A stretch of DNA of 25,536 bases from Lysobacterales bacterium (GCA_029287515.1 JARFQZ010000196.1:1-25536); one strand, 5' to 3'. Shown: positions 1 through 7,013, counted from the stretch's first letter. The notes: generated by a model not told the origin, from the letters alone. Translations and numbers: made by a program.

Positions 1-496
1 GGCGGATGTGCTCGCCCTGGGGCCTGGAGTTCGAAACCGAGTAAACCCGGCTGGCGGGGTAGTTTTCGGCAATCCACAGGCTGAGTGAGCCCCAGCCACA
101 ACCCAGGTCGAGAACCGACATGCCGTCTTCAATGCCGGCGCGCTCGCAACTGATTTCCAGCGCCTGTGCTTCGGCCTGGCTCAAAGAGGACGTGTTCTCG
201 TCCCAGTGACAACAGCTGTACTTGGCGAAATCACCGAGTACTTCACTGAAAAATTCTGGGGGTACTTCGTAGTGTTGCTCGTTGGCAAGCTCGGGAACCA
301 GGGCGACAGGGGATTGGTTCATTTTGCGGACGAATGCTTCCAGCAACTGCCCCGATATCTGGATATCGTTGGCCCGGATGTCTTTCAATCTTTGACGGCA
401 GAGCCGCCTGATGCCGGCGCGTAACACGCTGTCCGGCACCAGGCCACGTTCTGACCAGTCAAGGACGGTGCTTGATGCTATAGCGGCTGTGCTCAT
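1..496 (-). CDS. SAM-dependent methyltransferase, cyclopropane-fatty-acid-synthase/coclaurine N-methyltransferase-like (C-terminus cut by window edge)
   Basis: The first 165 residues are visible, starting at an ATG at 496-494 and running off the left edge. The upstream AAGGA lies 7 nt before this ATG. Seen in the sequence: HYEVPPEFF (about residues 76-84), YSCCHW (about 95-100), and the SAM-binding glycine motif VLDLGCGWGSLSLWIA (about 131-146), followed by VSNSRPQGEHI. This arrangement is typical of the cyclopropane-fatty-acyl-phospholipid synthase superfamily, and the wording around YSCC and the SNS..Q.EHI block is closest to the coclaurine N-methyltransferase-like branch. The substrate cannot be told; a lipid or small amine is possible. 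The gene starts 28 nt after the stop of the DUF4397 gene on the same strand, so both probably share the promoter near 1765-1793. CFA-type methyltransferases are known neighbours of LitR/CarH-type regulators, which fits the divergent regulator at 1905. Confidence 0.85.
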   Translation of the reverse strand, partial: MSTAAIASSTVLDWSERGLVPDSVLRAGIRRLCRQRLKDIRANDIQISGQLLEAFVRKMNQSPVALVPELANEQHYEVPPEFFSEVLGDFAKYSCCHWDENTSSLSQAEAQALEISCERAGIEDGMSVLDLGCGWGSLSLWIAENYPASRVYSVSNSRPQGEHIR

Positions 497-524
497 CAAA
501 ATGTCCTTGGTTAGAGGTTAGAGA

Positions 525-1640
525 TTACTCGCTGCAGAACGACGCAACCAGGGCTGCAAAGTCGTACTCAACGGGCATTTCACCATCCAATGTTACTTCA
601 GCGGTACCCGTCAGGCAGCTGTCTTCGTCCCACTCAAAGAAGATTTCGCCGACTTTCTCAGTCGTCACGACATCGTCCTCAGATGAACCGCCACCGGTGT
701 TCAGGTAAAGATCGGTGGTCGCCATCATACCGTCGAAACCACCGGGATTTGAGCAGGCATCGTCCATCAGCTGACAGCTGTCAAACGTGAAGAAGATCGG
801 GTTGCCGTCCATGTCGTAGGTGTACCACTGGCCGATTGCGCGGTTCTGGGCAGGAATCGGCTGGAAATTGAAGCCCGTGCCGGAACCCTGGACGATCTCG
901 AAGGTGCCGTTGGTTGAGTTGTCAACCGGGCCTTCCAGTTCGAGCTCTCCCACCGGGAAAGCAATCGCGCCGAGGGGCTGGTTCATGATGTCGCCGACCG
1001 CGTATACGGTTATGTCTCCGCCAGCAGCGACAGACAGATCAACCGGTGCAATGTCAAAGTAGTTGACTGTGCCGTCAGGTGAGGCGACTTTCAGGTCGTA
1101 TTCAACAGCCGGCACTTCGAGAAAACCACTGTCCGCGTTATAGGGGACGTTCGACAGGCCCGCTACGACCGTACCGTCGTCCGTGCGGATGGAAACCGCC
1201 GTCGCATCAAGGTCGGCAGCAAACGGCGCCGCGTGGACAATGCGAAGGTTCAGGTTCCCTGCTGCGGGCATGGTCGTGTCGTCCACCAGTGCGCGGAGCT
1301 CCAGATCCTGCTTGGTGCCATCGCCGGCGGCGTACACGGTGTAGCTCATGCCGTCAGTCAGGTTGAACGTTCCGGAAATTGCCGGGTCGGTGGCGCCCAC
1401 GGGAATCACGTCGATGGTGTATTCACCCTCGGCGAAATCAATGTAGTCCGTGAAATCCTTGAACTTGACGCCCTGTAATGCATCGACTGGCGAACCGTTG
1501 ACCGAAATATTTACGGCCGTGCCATCGATCGTGTCAGCGAAAGGCGCAAAGTGAGCCACTGCAACCTTCGCCTGGGCGAACGCGGTGGAACTGCCAAACA
1601 TTAAAAGAACCGTCGAAATGGCGGCTGTTGTCTTGTTCAT
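525..1640 (-). CDS. Exported protein with two DUF4397 repeats and a C-terminal extension
   Basis: The protein has 371 residues. Residues 1-22 form a signal peptide (MNKT, a hydrophobic core, then AFA before QAK), so it is predicted to be exported by Sec. Two related repeats follow, about 25-120 and 130-230. Both begin with a variant of HxAPFAxxxDxTAVxI and both end in a TVYA.GD strand, the pattern of DUF4397 beta-sandwich domains. The last 130 residues form a separate module containing GQWYTYDMDGNPIFFTFD (about 270-287) and four cysteines (C289, C296, C342, C369), which could form two disulfides outside the cytoplasm. WYTYD..G.P modules of this kind occur in other exported gammaproteobacterial proteins. 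No catalytic residues are evident and the function is unknown. The gene is divergent from the B12-dependent regulator and first in a probable two-gene operon with the methyltransferase. Confidence 0.85.
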   Translation of the reverse strand: MNKTTAAISTVLLMFGSSTAFAQAKVAVAHFAPFADTIDGTAVNISVNGSPVDALQGVKFKDFTDYIDFAEGEYTIDVIPVGATDPAISGTFNLTDGMSYTVYAAGDGTKQDLELRALVDDTTMPAAGNLNLRIVHAAPFAADLDATAVSIRTDDGTVVAGLSNVPYNADSGFLEVPAVEYDLKVASPDGTVNYFDIAPVDLSVAAGGDITVYAVGDIMNQPLGAIAFPVGELELEGPVDNSTNGTFEIVQGSGTGFNFQPIPAQNRAIGQWYTYDMDGNPIFFTFDSCQLMDDACSNPGGFDGMMATTDLYLNTGGGSSEDDVVTTEKVGEIFFEWDEDSCLTGTAEVTLDGEMPVEYDFAALVASFCSE

Positions 1641-1764
1641 GGTCTTCTCCTATGAAGTTTTGTATAGCTTTAGCCAAAAACCGGTGCAAAAAAGTCGTCG
1701 TCAATCGACTGCCTTGTTTGATTTTTCAGCTTTCAAAAGCTACTCCGTTACTGGAGTGCGGCTA

Positions 1765-1793
1765 AATGTACATGTGTTGTATAGTTATTGCAA
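1765..1793 (-). promoter_or_regulatory. Predicted sigma70 promoter of the DUF4397-methyltransferase operon
   Basis: Read on the minus strand, TTGCAA (1793-1788) is followed after exactly 17 nt by TACATT (1770-1765). This places transcription start near 1757 and gives a 5' leader of about 115 nt. The spacer and both boxes coincide with the first repeats of the 11-bp array, so a protein bound there would block RNA polymerase. Prediction from sequence only. Confidence 0.5.
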
Positions 1794-1810
1794 GCTTTTT
1801 GTATCGTTAT
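1767..1810. promoter_or_regulatory. Four in-phase 11-bp direct repeats, probable CarH/LitR operator
   Basis: Consecutive 11-bp units are TGTACATGTGT (1767), TGTATAGTTAT (1778), TGCAAGCTTTT (1789) and TGTATCGTTAT (1800). Units 2 and 4 differ at one position. The 11-bp period is about one helical turn, so all units face the same side of the helix. As I recall, Thermus CarH binds 11-bp direct repeats through several MerR-type domains of one tetramer. A separate TGTATAGCTTT at 1661-1671 lies in the DUF4397 leader. Confidence 0.6.
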
Positions 1811-1821
1811 TCTTAGACCAT

Positions 1822-1850
1822 TTGCTCCATACGTATAAATTATGTACAAT
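1822..1850 (+). promoter_or_regulatory. Predicted sigma70 promoter of the B12-binding MerR regulator
   Basis: TTGCTC (1822-1827) is separated by 17 nt from TACAAT (1845-1850). The start site would be near 1857, leaving a leader of about 48 nt with AAGG at 1891-1894 ahead of the ATG at 1905. The -10 box lies inside the 11-bp repeat TGTACAATATT. Confidence 0.45.
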
Positions 1851-1853
1851 ATT
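1832..1853. promoter_or_regulatory. Second pair of 11-bp repeats overlapping the regulator's own promoter
   Basis: The units are CGTATAAATTA (1832-1842) and TGTACAATATT (1843-1853), again 11 bp apart and sharing the core (C/T)GTA(T/C)A with the array at 1767. They cover the -10 element of the predicted promoter for the B12-binding regulator, consistent with autorepression. The pair is shifted by one base relative to the phase of the first array. Confidence 0.45.
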
Positions 1854-1904
1854 TGAAGTTGGAAATCCCCGGTCTTTAAACCGAGTCAGAAAGGTAGACA
1901 TAAA

Positions 1905-2822
1905 ATGAATGCAAAAGCCGACATCATCGAATACCCCGGCGAGAAGCTGTACACCATTGGTACCGTGTCCAAGCTGACAGGTGTCGGTGCCATTACGCTT
2001 CGGGCCTGGGAACGGCGCTATGGTCTGATAGAGCCCATTAGGAAAGAAAGCGGGCATCGCCTGTTTACACGGCAGCACATTGATCAGATCAACCGGATCA
2101 CCGCATTGACTCAACAGGGGTTGCGGATCAGCCAGATTAGCCCTGAAATGCTTGAAACGGAGGTTCAGACCGAGACGGATGAAGAATCCGATACCTGGAA
2201 TGAACACATCAACAGCATGATCGCAGCCATCATCGATTTCGATGAGGAACGGCTGGAAGAAATATATAACGAGGCGCTTTCACTGTACCCGATCGGCATG
2301 GTGACACGAAAGCTGCTGACGCCGCTGCTCATCGAGCTCGGTTTGCGCTGGGCGTCTGACCAGGGGTGGATCGCGGAAGAACACTTTTTTGCCTTTTACC
2401 TGCGTAACAAAATCGGCGCCCGCTACCACCACCGCGCCAGGAACAACACCAACGGCCCGCGGCTGCTGCTTGCCGGCTTGCCCGGTGAGAACCACGAAAT
2501 TGGGCTGCTGCTGTTCGCCCTCGCCGCTCATGAAGCCGGTTACAGGGTGATCCCGCTGGGCGCCAACATGCCGCTGCATGAACTGGCTTACGTGGCGAAA
2601 AAGAAAAACTGCGCGGCAATACTCCTGTCGGGCGCCATTGAACCTTCAAGCCGCACACTCAGCAGGGATTTACCCAAGCTTGTCGAACAGGCGGGAATGC
2701 CCGTGCTGGTGGGTGGCCTGTCTTCCGTGTATGCATGCGACGCCATCAACCGGGCGGGGGCCGAAGCTCTTGGCCGCGACGTGGAGCATGGTTTGGCACG
2801 GATAGACAGTGTCCTTTCATGA
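1905..2822 (+). CDS. MerR-family transcriptional regulator with cobalamin-binding domain (CarH/LitR-like photoreceptor)
   Basis: The protein has 305 residues. Residues 15-83 are a MerR winged helix (YTIGTVSKLTGV, LRAWERRYGL, GHRLFT). Residues about 95-175 are the helical-bundle part of a B12-binding module and contain W149, then E159-H160, which is the Wx9EH motif that caps adenosylcobalamin in CarH. Residues about 185-305 are the Rossmann-like B12 domain: ENHEIG (195-200, ExHxxG) supplies the predicted lower cobalt ligand H197, with LLSGAIEP and VLVGG as the following conserved loops. Proteins of this type bind adenosylcobalamin and repress in the dark; light breaks the Co-C bond and releases the operator. 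One oddity is that the residue after W149 is alanine, where Thermus CarH has H132, the light-state ligand. Flanking 11-bp repeats support control of itself and of the divergent DUF4397 operon. Confidence 0.9.
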   Translation: MNAKADIIEYPGEKLYTIGTVSKLTGVGAITLRAWERRYGLIEPIRKESGHRLFTRQHIDQINRITALTQQGLRISQISPEMLETEVQTETDEESDTWNEHINSMIAAIIDFDEERLEEIYNEALSLYPIGMVTRKLLTPLLIELGLRWASDQGWIAEEHFFAFYLRNKIGARYHHRARNNTNGPRLLLAGLPGENHEIGLLLFALAAHEAGYRVIPLGANMPLHELAYVAKKKNCAAILLSGAIEPSSRTLSRDLPKLVEQAGMPVLVGGLSSVYACDAINRAGAEALGRDVEHGLARIDSVLS

Positions 2823-2827
2823 AACTT

Positions 2828-2841
2828 TCACATAACTGTGA
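2828..2841. promoter_or_regulatory. 14-bp perfect palindrome before the MarR-like gene
   Basis: TCACA-TAAC-TGTGA lies 6 nt after the stop of the B12-binding regulator and 46 nt before the next gene. Its position suits an operator for the MarR-like protein encoded just downstream, or for another dimeric regulator. It is not a CRP site, because the arms are in the opposite order. Confidence 0.35.
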
Positions 2842-2887
2842 CATTCTTCTTGAAATCTCGATTGAGCGAATGGGTTAGGCATCAATA

Positions 2888-3274
2888 ATGAGCGCAAAGA
2901 AACCTTCACGAGCGAGTGAAGTCCTGAACGAACGGGCCATGACCGGCCTGTTTTCACGTGCTTTTTCACAGCCCCTTAAATTACTGGGCCAGACCGAGGC
3001 CTCGCTTTCGAGTTACGCTGTGTTCTGGTGCGTCGCCTTTAAGGATCAGGCCACCCAGGTGGAGGTCGCCAGGCTCACGGGGCTATCCCCCAAGACCGTT
3101 TCACGCGTGATTTCACAATTGGGAGAGACCCGGGGCGGCCGGGGATGGATCACCCAGGCTACCGATGAAACCGACCGGCGTGTTCGCCGGCTTTCCCTTA
3201 GCAGGAAGGGCAAAAATGTGCATGCCCGCCTGATGAAAGACCTCAACCGCTTCAGCACCGCACAGGAATCCTGA
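2888..3274 (+). CDS. MarR-like winged-helix transcriptional regulator
   Basis: The protein has 128 residues, somewhat short for MarR (usually 140-150). A helix rich in SRAFSQPLKLLGQTEASLSSY (about 23-43) is followed by the winged helix: TQVEVARLTGLSPKTVSRVISQLG (about 56-79) is the helix-turn-helix, and the wing carries DETDRRVRRLSLSRKGK (about 94-110), matching the D.RDRR...LT..G pattern of MarR wings. The C-terminal dimerisation helix appears short. ATG at 2888 is preceded by a weak TTAGG. It lies 65 nt after the B12-binding regulator on the same strand, with a 14-bp palindrome in the gap. The ligand and targets cannot be inferred. Confidence 0.75.
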   Translation: MSAKKPSRASEVLNERAMTGLFSRAFSQPLKLLGQTEASLSSYAVFWCVAFKDQATQVEVARLTGLSPKTVSRVISQLGETRGGRGWITQATDETDRRVRRLSLSRKGKNVHARLMKDLNRFSTAQES

Positions 3275-3372
3275 CTTTTTCCCAAACCCGGGTCAAATGC
3301 CTGTCTTGAAGGGACAAGCCAAACTGCAACCGCTCCGATATCTTCGATGCTCAAGTGACGAGCGTGAAGTTG

Positions 3373-3717
3373 ATGAGCGATATCAGGATTTACAAGCGAA
3401 AACAGCCATGGAGAGATGCGTTGATCGCCACCACGGGGCTTAGTGTATTCAGCCTGGCGGCAACTCTGCTGTGGACTTCCGGCTACCCTGAGTGGGCGTT
3501 CACCCTGACTTTTTTGAGTGTCTGGGTGCTGATTTCCATATCCTGGTCCAATATAGATTTCACCGAGCAGTCGGGCACGATCCTGGCACGGATCATGGAT
3601 AAGAACTTTCTGCAGATGCACAACAGGATTGAGCAGCTCGAAGAAGAAATAGCCCAACTTAAAGGCCTCCTGTCTGCAGCGGGGCGTGAAGCCGACAATC
3701 ACCAACTCCGGGATTGA
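3373..3717 (+). CDS. Small membrane protein with two transmembrane segments and a C-terminal coiled coil
   Basis: Read from ATG at 3373 it has 114 residues; a GTG at 3355 would add six. Neither start has a good ribosome binding site, so the start is uncertain. A basic N-terminus (YKRKQPWR) precedes two hydrophobic segments, about residues 15-34 and 41-57, separated by a short turn (SGYPEW). The C-terminal half is a predicted coiled coil (NRIEQLEEEIAQLKGLL) that would face the cytoplasm under the positive-inside rule. The pattern suggests an oligomerising inner-membrane protein of unknown function. It follows the MarR-like gene by about 100 nt, so co-regulation is possible but not shown. Confidence 0.65.
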   Translation: MSDIRIYKRKQPWRDALIATTGLSVFSLAATLLWTSGYPEWAFTLTFLSVWVLISISWSNIDFTEQSGTILARIMDKNFLQMHNRIEQLEEEIAQLKGLLSAAGREADNHQLRD

Positions 3718-3788
3718 ACCATGGACCTGTCCATGTACTGGAGTGCATATAACGGACTCCAATATCTGTTTCGTCGTATCATCGGCAG

Positions 3789-4928
3789 ATGACACCGCCA
3801 CCCGGACCCATCTACCTGGATCACAACGCCAGCACGCCGGTTCTTCCCGAGGTTCGGGACGCCATGCTGCCCTACCTGGGGGAGTATTTCGGTAACCCCT
3901 CCAGCACTCATATGTACGGTCAGGCCATGAAGGCTGCCGTGGAGCGAGCCAGGGAACAGGTCGCATCGCTGATCGATTGCGCGCCGCGGGAAGTGTATTT
4001 CACATCCGGCGGCACCGAAGCCAATAACCTTGCGATCCGGGGCCTGGCTGCAGCAAATCCCGAGCGGCGCCACATTATCACAACGGTGATAGAGCATCCT
4101 GCCACGTTGGCACCCTGCAACGGGCTGGAACGTGAAGGCTACCGCGTGGACACCCTGCCGGTAGACGAAACCGGACGAGTAGATCCGGGCCAGTTATCAC
4201 GGGTTGTCGGCCCGGACACTCTGCTCGTCACCGTAGCGCACGCCAACAGTGAAACCGGATCGCTGCAATCTGTCGGGCAGTTAGCAAAAATAGCTCACGA
4301 AGCTGGCGCCCTGATGCACGCTGATGCGGCCCAGTCCGTCGGCAAAATACCCGTTTCAGTCGCCAGCGAAGGCCAGGACCTGCTTTCGGTTGCGGGTCAC
4401 AAGCTTTACGCACCGCAAGGCGTGGGTGCCCTTTATGTGAGGGCGGGCGTGAACATTGAACCCCTGCTGACCGGGGCGGGTCACGAAGGGGGCCTGCGTC
4501 CCGGAACGGAAAACGTCGCTTCGATTGTCGGGCTTGGCCGGGCATGTGCCATCGCGCAAAGGGACCTGGCCGTCGAGAGTCAACGCCTGCTGCAACTGCG
4601 TGAACGCCTGTGGCGCCGCTTGCTGGAAGGCGTGCCCGGCCTGGCGCTGAACGGCCACGCTGAATTCAGGCTTCCCAATACGCTGAACGTGAGATTTCCG
4701 GGCGTTTCAGGCAACCGCTTGTTGGAAAAATGCCCCTCTATCGCTGCATCCACTGGCTCGGCCTGTCACGAATCAGGGGAGTCGGGCTCGGCGGTCATTC
4801 TCGCGATGGGCGTTGATCCCGTTGATGCCGTTGGTTCGGTCCGCCTGACGATGGGCCGCTCCAATACGGAGGACGATATAGACACGGCGGCGAACGCGCT
4901 GATAGAAGCCTGGCGGACCCTCGTATAA
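3789..4928 (+). CDS. Cysteine desulfurase / selenocysteine lyase-like PLP enzyme (class V aminotransferase fold)
   Basis: The protein has 379 residues, the full length for the NifS/IscS family. It begins with IYLDHNASTPVLPEV, then has FTSGGTEANN (71-80), EHPA with H103 stacking on the cofactor, HADAAQSVGK (177-186), and VAGHKLYAPQGVGALY with K205 as the predicted PLP lysine. The predicted catalytic cysteine is C326 in STGSACHESGES, a mobile loop that carries the persulfide or selenide. The GSACHES wording and the SAVILAMGV..VDAVGSVRLTMGRS tail resemble selenocysteine lyase more than housekeeping IscS. No iscU, fdx, sufBCD, selD or tusA lies next to it, so its sulfur or selenium acceptor is unknown. 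ATG 3789 is the only usable start: an in-frame TAA lies at 3750, and no alternative start codon falls between. No clear Shine-Dalgarno is visible. Confidence 0.85.
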   Translation: MTPPPGPIYLDHNASTPVLPEVRDAMLPYLGEYFGNPSSTHMYGQAMKAAVERAREQVASLIDCAPREVYFTSGGTEANNLAIRGLAAANPERRHIITTVIEHPATLAPCNGLEREGYRVDTLPVDETGRVDPGQLSRVVGPDTLLVTVAHANSETGSLQSVGQLAKIAHEAGALMHADAAQSVGKIPVSVASEGQDLLSVAGHKLYAPQGVGALYVRAGVNIEPLLTGAGHEGGLRPGTENVASIVGLGRACAIAQRDLAVESQRLLQLRERLWRRLLEGVPGLALNGHAEFRLPNTLNVRFPGVSGNRLLEKCPSIAASTGSACHESGESGSAVILAMGVDPVDAVGSVRLTMGRSNTEDDIDTAANALIEAWRTLV

Positions 4929-5309
4929 AAAAGGCCCCCATGACGGACGGGCATATAGCGATTCCCGTTATTACCGATGTCTTTTTTGCCTTACAGCCAC
5001 GCGCTTATTGTCGTGTCGGCCACTTCCATGGAAGCTCAATCAAGGCCATCCCGGGCCGAGCTGCGTGTTGTCCGGTCAAGGCTTCCCAGAACCGGTGCCC
5101 ACCATGGGAGCCTGGTAACAAACAAGTCGGGAAGAATCGGTTGCGGGCGCGCGCCTGCTTAAGAACTGCCCCCGTCAGCCTGGCTGGAAATCGGCGTCAC
5201 GACGGGGGCAGGAAAAAGGTCTCCTGCTCTTCCTGAGCATTGCTTCTGGCATTCCCTTGAGGATGAAGTGCTATGACTTGATCCCGAAGCTTTGGTTACC
5301 GTAAGCAGA
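4929..5309. other. Gene-poor gap between convergent genes
   Basis: This 381-nt stretch separates the cysteine desulfurase from the convergent TPR protein. Short open frames exist on the plus strand (for example from 4940), but their predicted products are rich in Arg, Cys and Pro, with no recognisable domain or ribosome binding site. I see no tRNA shape. The only clear structure is the inverted repeat at 5166-5211. Confidence 0.6.
5166..5211. repeat. 11-bp perfect GC-rich inverted repeat, possible bidirectional transcript end
   Basis: CTGCCCCCGTC (5166-5176) pairs perfectly with GACGGGGGCAG (5201-5211) around a 24-nt loop. It lies between two convergent genes, where a terminator is expected. 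There is no real T tract on either side (plus strand GAAAAAGG; minus strand TTCTT), so it is not a textbook intrinsic terminator. Confidence 0.45.
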
Positions 5310-6827
5310 TTAACTTTCCAAGTCAAGCGGCAAGCCGATACGGCTGAGCAGTTCTGACCACCTGGGATCTTCATGGAGATTTTTCAGAAAAAAATTGCCC
5401 AGTAATTCCTTCATTCCGCCGTCGCGCTGGACGTAAGCCTTGTCCAGCCAGTCGAACGCTCCGTCAAGATCACCCCGAAAAGCAAGAATTTCGGCAATCT
5501 GATAGGCGGCGTGCGATCCGTCCTCGACCATCATCCGATCAAGCGGACCAATTGCTTCCTCAGCCCTGCCGCTGGCCGACAACACGAGGATTTCCGAATA
5601 CCGTTTCCAAAAGACATTCGCTTCCTGGACGACCTCCTTCATGGCGGAATCCGGCTTCTGCTGAATGAGCTTGATGCGTGCCCGAAAGGCCCTGGCGCCC
5701 GGAAAATCGGGATTCATACCCAGTAATTGCCGGTAACTGCTGAGCGCAGCTTCATAGTCCCCGGCAAACTCCTGCAGCAATCCCAGGCGCAATCTCCCTG
5801 CCAGGTTCAATGGGTCTTGTTGGACTGCCTCCTCTTTTAACGCCCTGGCGCGCTCAAACCGGCCCACAGAAAACAACGCCAGGCTGGCGATACCCTTCAG
5901 CTCCGGATCCCCCGGGCTCAACCTGACCGCCGCTTCGCCGGCTTCCACCGCCGCAGCCCATTCCCAGTCGTAGTTCCGGCTGATGTAACTTGAAAGCCCC
6001 AGGGCTTCCGGCCGATCCGGGTTCAGCTGCATCACCCTTTGCAGTTCAGCGCGGGCATTCTCAAGCAACATCGGGGCCGGGTCGTTTGAAGCGCTCCTGG
6101 CCAACCAGTTAGAGGCCAGCATCAACCTGGCCAGATCGTAATCCGGCTCAATAGCGATAGCCGCCCTGAAAGCTTTTTCAGCCTCCAGGAAGCCTTCCGG
6201 AGTCCTCGCCTCCTGATGGTGCAAGCCTCTCAGGTAGGAAACCCAGGCTTCGGTTTTCACTGAACCGATGTGCAGATCCTGCCCGGCTTTTCCCGCCCTC
6301 ATGGCGTCGGTCACGCCTTCGAGCAACGGGGCCTGAATACCAAAAAGCTGCCCGGTTTCTACCGCAAGGCTCTGAGACCATATATCCCTGTTCCTGAGGG
6401 CATTGAACAGGCGAAAATCAAGATGCACTTTTTCACCGTCAAACCGTAAAGCTCCAAACAGGAGGTGGTTCACTTGCAGGCGCTCGGCAATCGCCCGGTC
6501 CGCAGCCTGGCGGTCCTTGAAATATAAAGCAGAATTCCGTGACGTAACTGTCAGGCCGCTGGCCAGCGTCAGGAGGCGTGTCAACTCGACGGAAAACCCA
6601 ACGGACCAGAATGCCTGTTCCGCTGTTGCGTCCCTGAGTTCGAAAGGTAGAACGGCGATGGATTTTCCCGGGCCAAAATAGACCTGGGGACGGTTAGAGC
6701 CGACCAGGTCCGTTGAGGACATTTCCCGGGGTGAGTGGAAATTCCAGGCCACAAACGCGGTCAGTGCCAGCAGCACAGCCAACAGCGGAGTTCGCCATGT
6801 TCCTTTTCCGGAAGATCGTTCAGCCAT
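5310..6827 (-). CDS. Membrane-anchored protein with TolB-like N-terminal domain and TPR repeats
   Basis: The protein has 505 residues. One transmembrane helix lies at about residues 12-28. Residues about 55-165 have the TolB-N-like pattern found in CadC/adenylate-cyclase-type TPR proteins: KSIAVLPFELRD, then a helix ending in SVELTRLLTLASGLTVTSRNSALYFK, then a VNHLLFGALR strand. From about 190 to 490 there are repeated TPR-like helical pairs (AEKAFRAAIAIEPDYDLARLMLAS; ARAELQRVMQLNPDRPEALG; YEAALSSYRQLLGMNPDFPGA). In related proteins this periplasmic part is joined to an N-terminal DNA-binding or cyclase domain; here nothing precedes the helix but a short basic tail, so it may act as a protein-binding scaffold. 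It is divergent from gltB. The function is unknown. Confidence 0.75.
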   Translation of the reverse strand: MAERSSGKGTWRTPLLAVLLALTAFVAWNFHSPREMSSTDLVGSNRPQVYFGPGKSIAVLPFELRDATAEQAFWSVGFSVELTRLLTLASGLTVTSRNSALYFKDRQAADRAIAERLQVNHLLFGALRFDGEKVHLDFRLFNALRNRDIWSQSLAVETGQLFGIQAPLLEGVTDAMRAGKAGQDLHIGSVKTEAWVSYLRGLHHQEARTPEGFLEAEKAFRAAIAIEPDYDLARLMLASNWLARSASNDPAPMLLENARAELQRVMQLNPDRPEALGLSSYISRNYDWEWAAAVEAGEAAVRLSPGDPELKGIASLALFSVGRFERARALKEEAVQQDPLNLAGRLRLGLLQEFAGDYEAALSSYRQLLGMNPDFPGARAFRARIKLIQQKPDSAMKEVVQEANVFWKRYSEILVLSASGRAEEAIGPLDRMMVEDGSHAAYQIAEILAFRGDLDGAFDWLDKAYVQRDGGMKELLGNFFLKNLHEDPRWSELLSRIGLPLDLES

Positions 6828-7013
6828 GCCTACCAGACCAGCAGACAGGCTTCATGGTTCAGTTTCCGGAAGAAAGGGCGTTTTTCCGCCTGGTGTAGCG
6901 CCCGTAAAGCGTGCCGATTGAACAGCCCGGTCTGCGCCTTCTGCTCCATAGCCCCCGTACCGCCTGTCGAAAACTGCCATATCCTGTTGAATTTACTGCA
7001 ATTATTCACTTCA

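Noticed and set aside
1749..1759. An 11-mer (TACTGGAGTGC) shared with 3736-3746
   Set aside because: Many chance 11-mer matches are expected in 25 kb, and the flanks do not match.
2828..2841. CRP site
   Set aside because: The arms read TCACA...TGTGA, the reverse order of the CRP consensus TGTGA-N6-TCACA, and the spacing is 4.
3046..3966. A 306-codon open frame on the minus strand
   Set aside because: It lies antisense to the MarR-like gene, the small membrane protein and the cysteine desulfurase; composition is Arg/Pro-rich and no domain is visible.
4940..5236. A 98-codon open frame on the plus strand in the 4929-5309 gap
   Set aside because: No ribosome binding site, unnatural composition and no recognisable motif; treated as non-coding.
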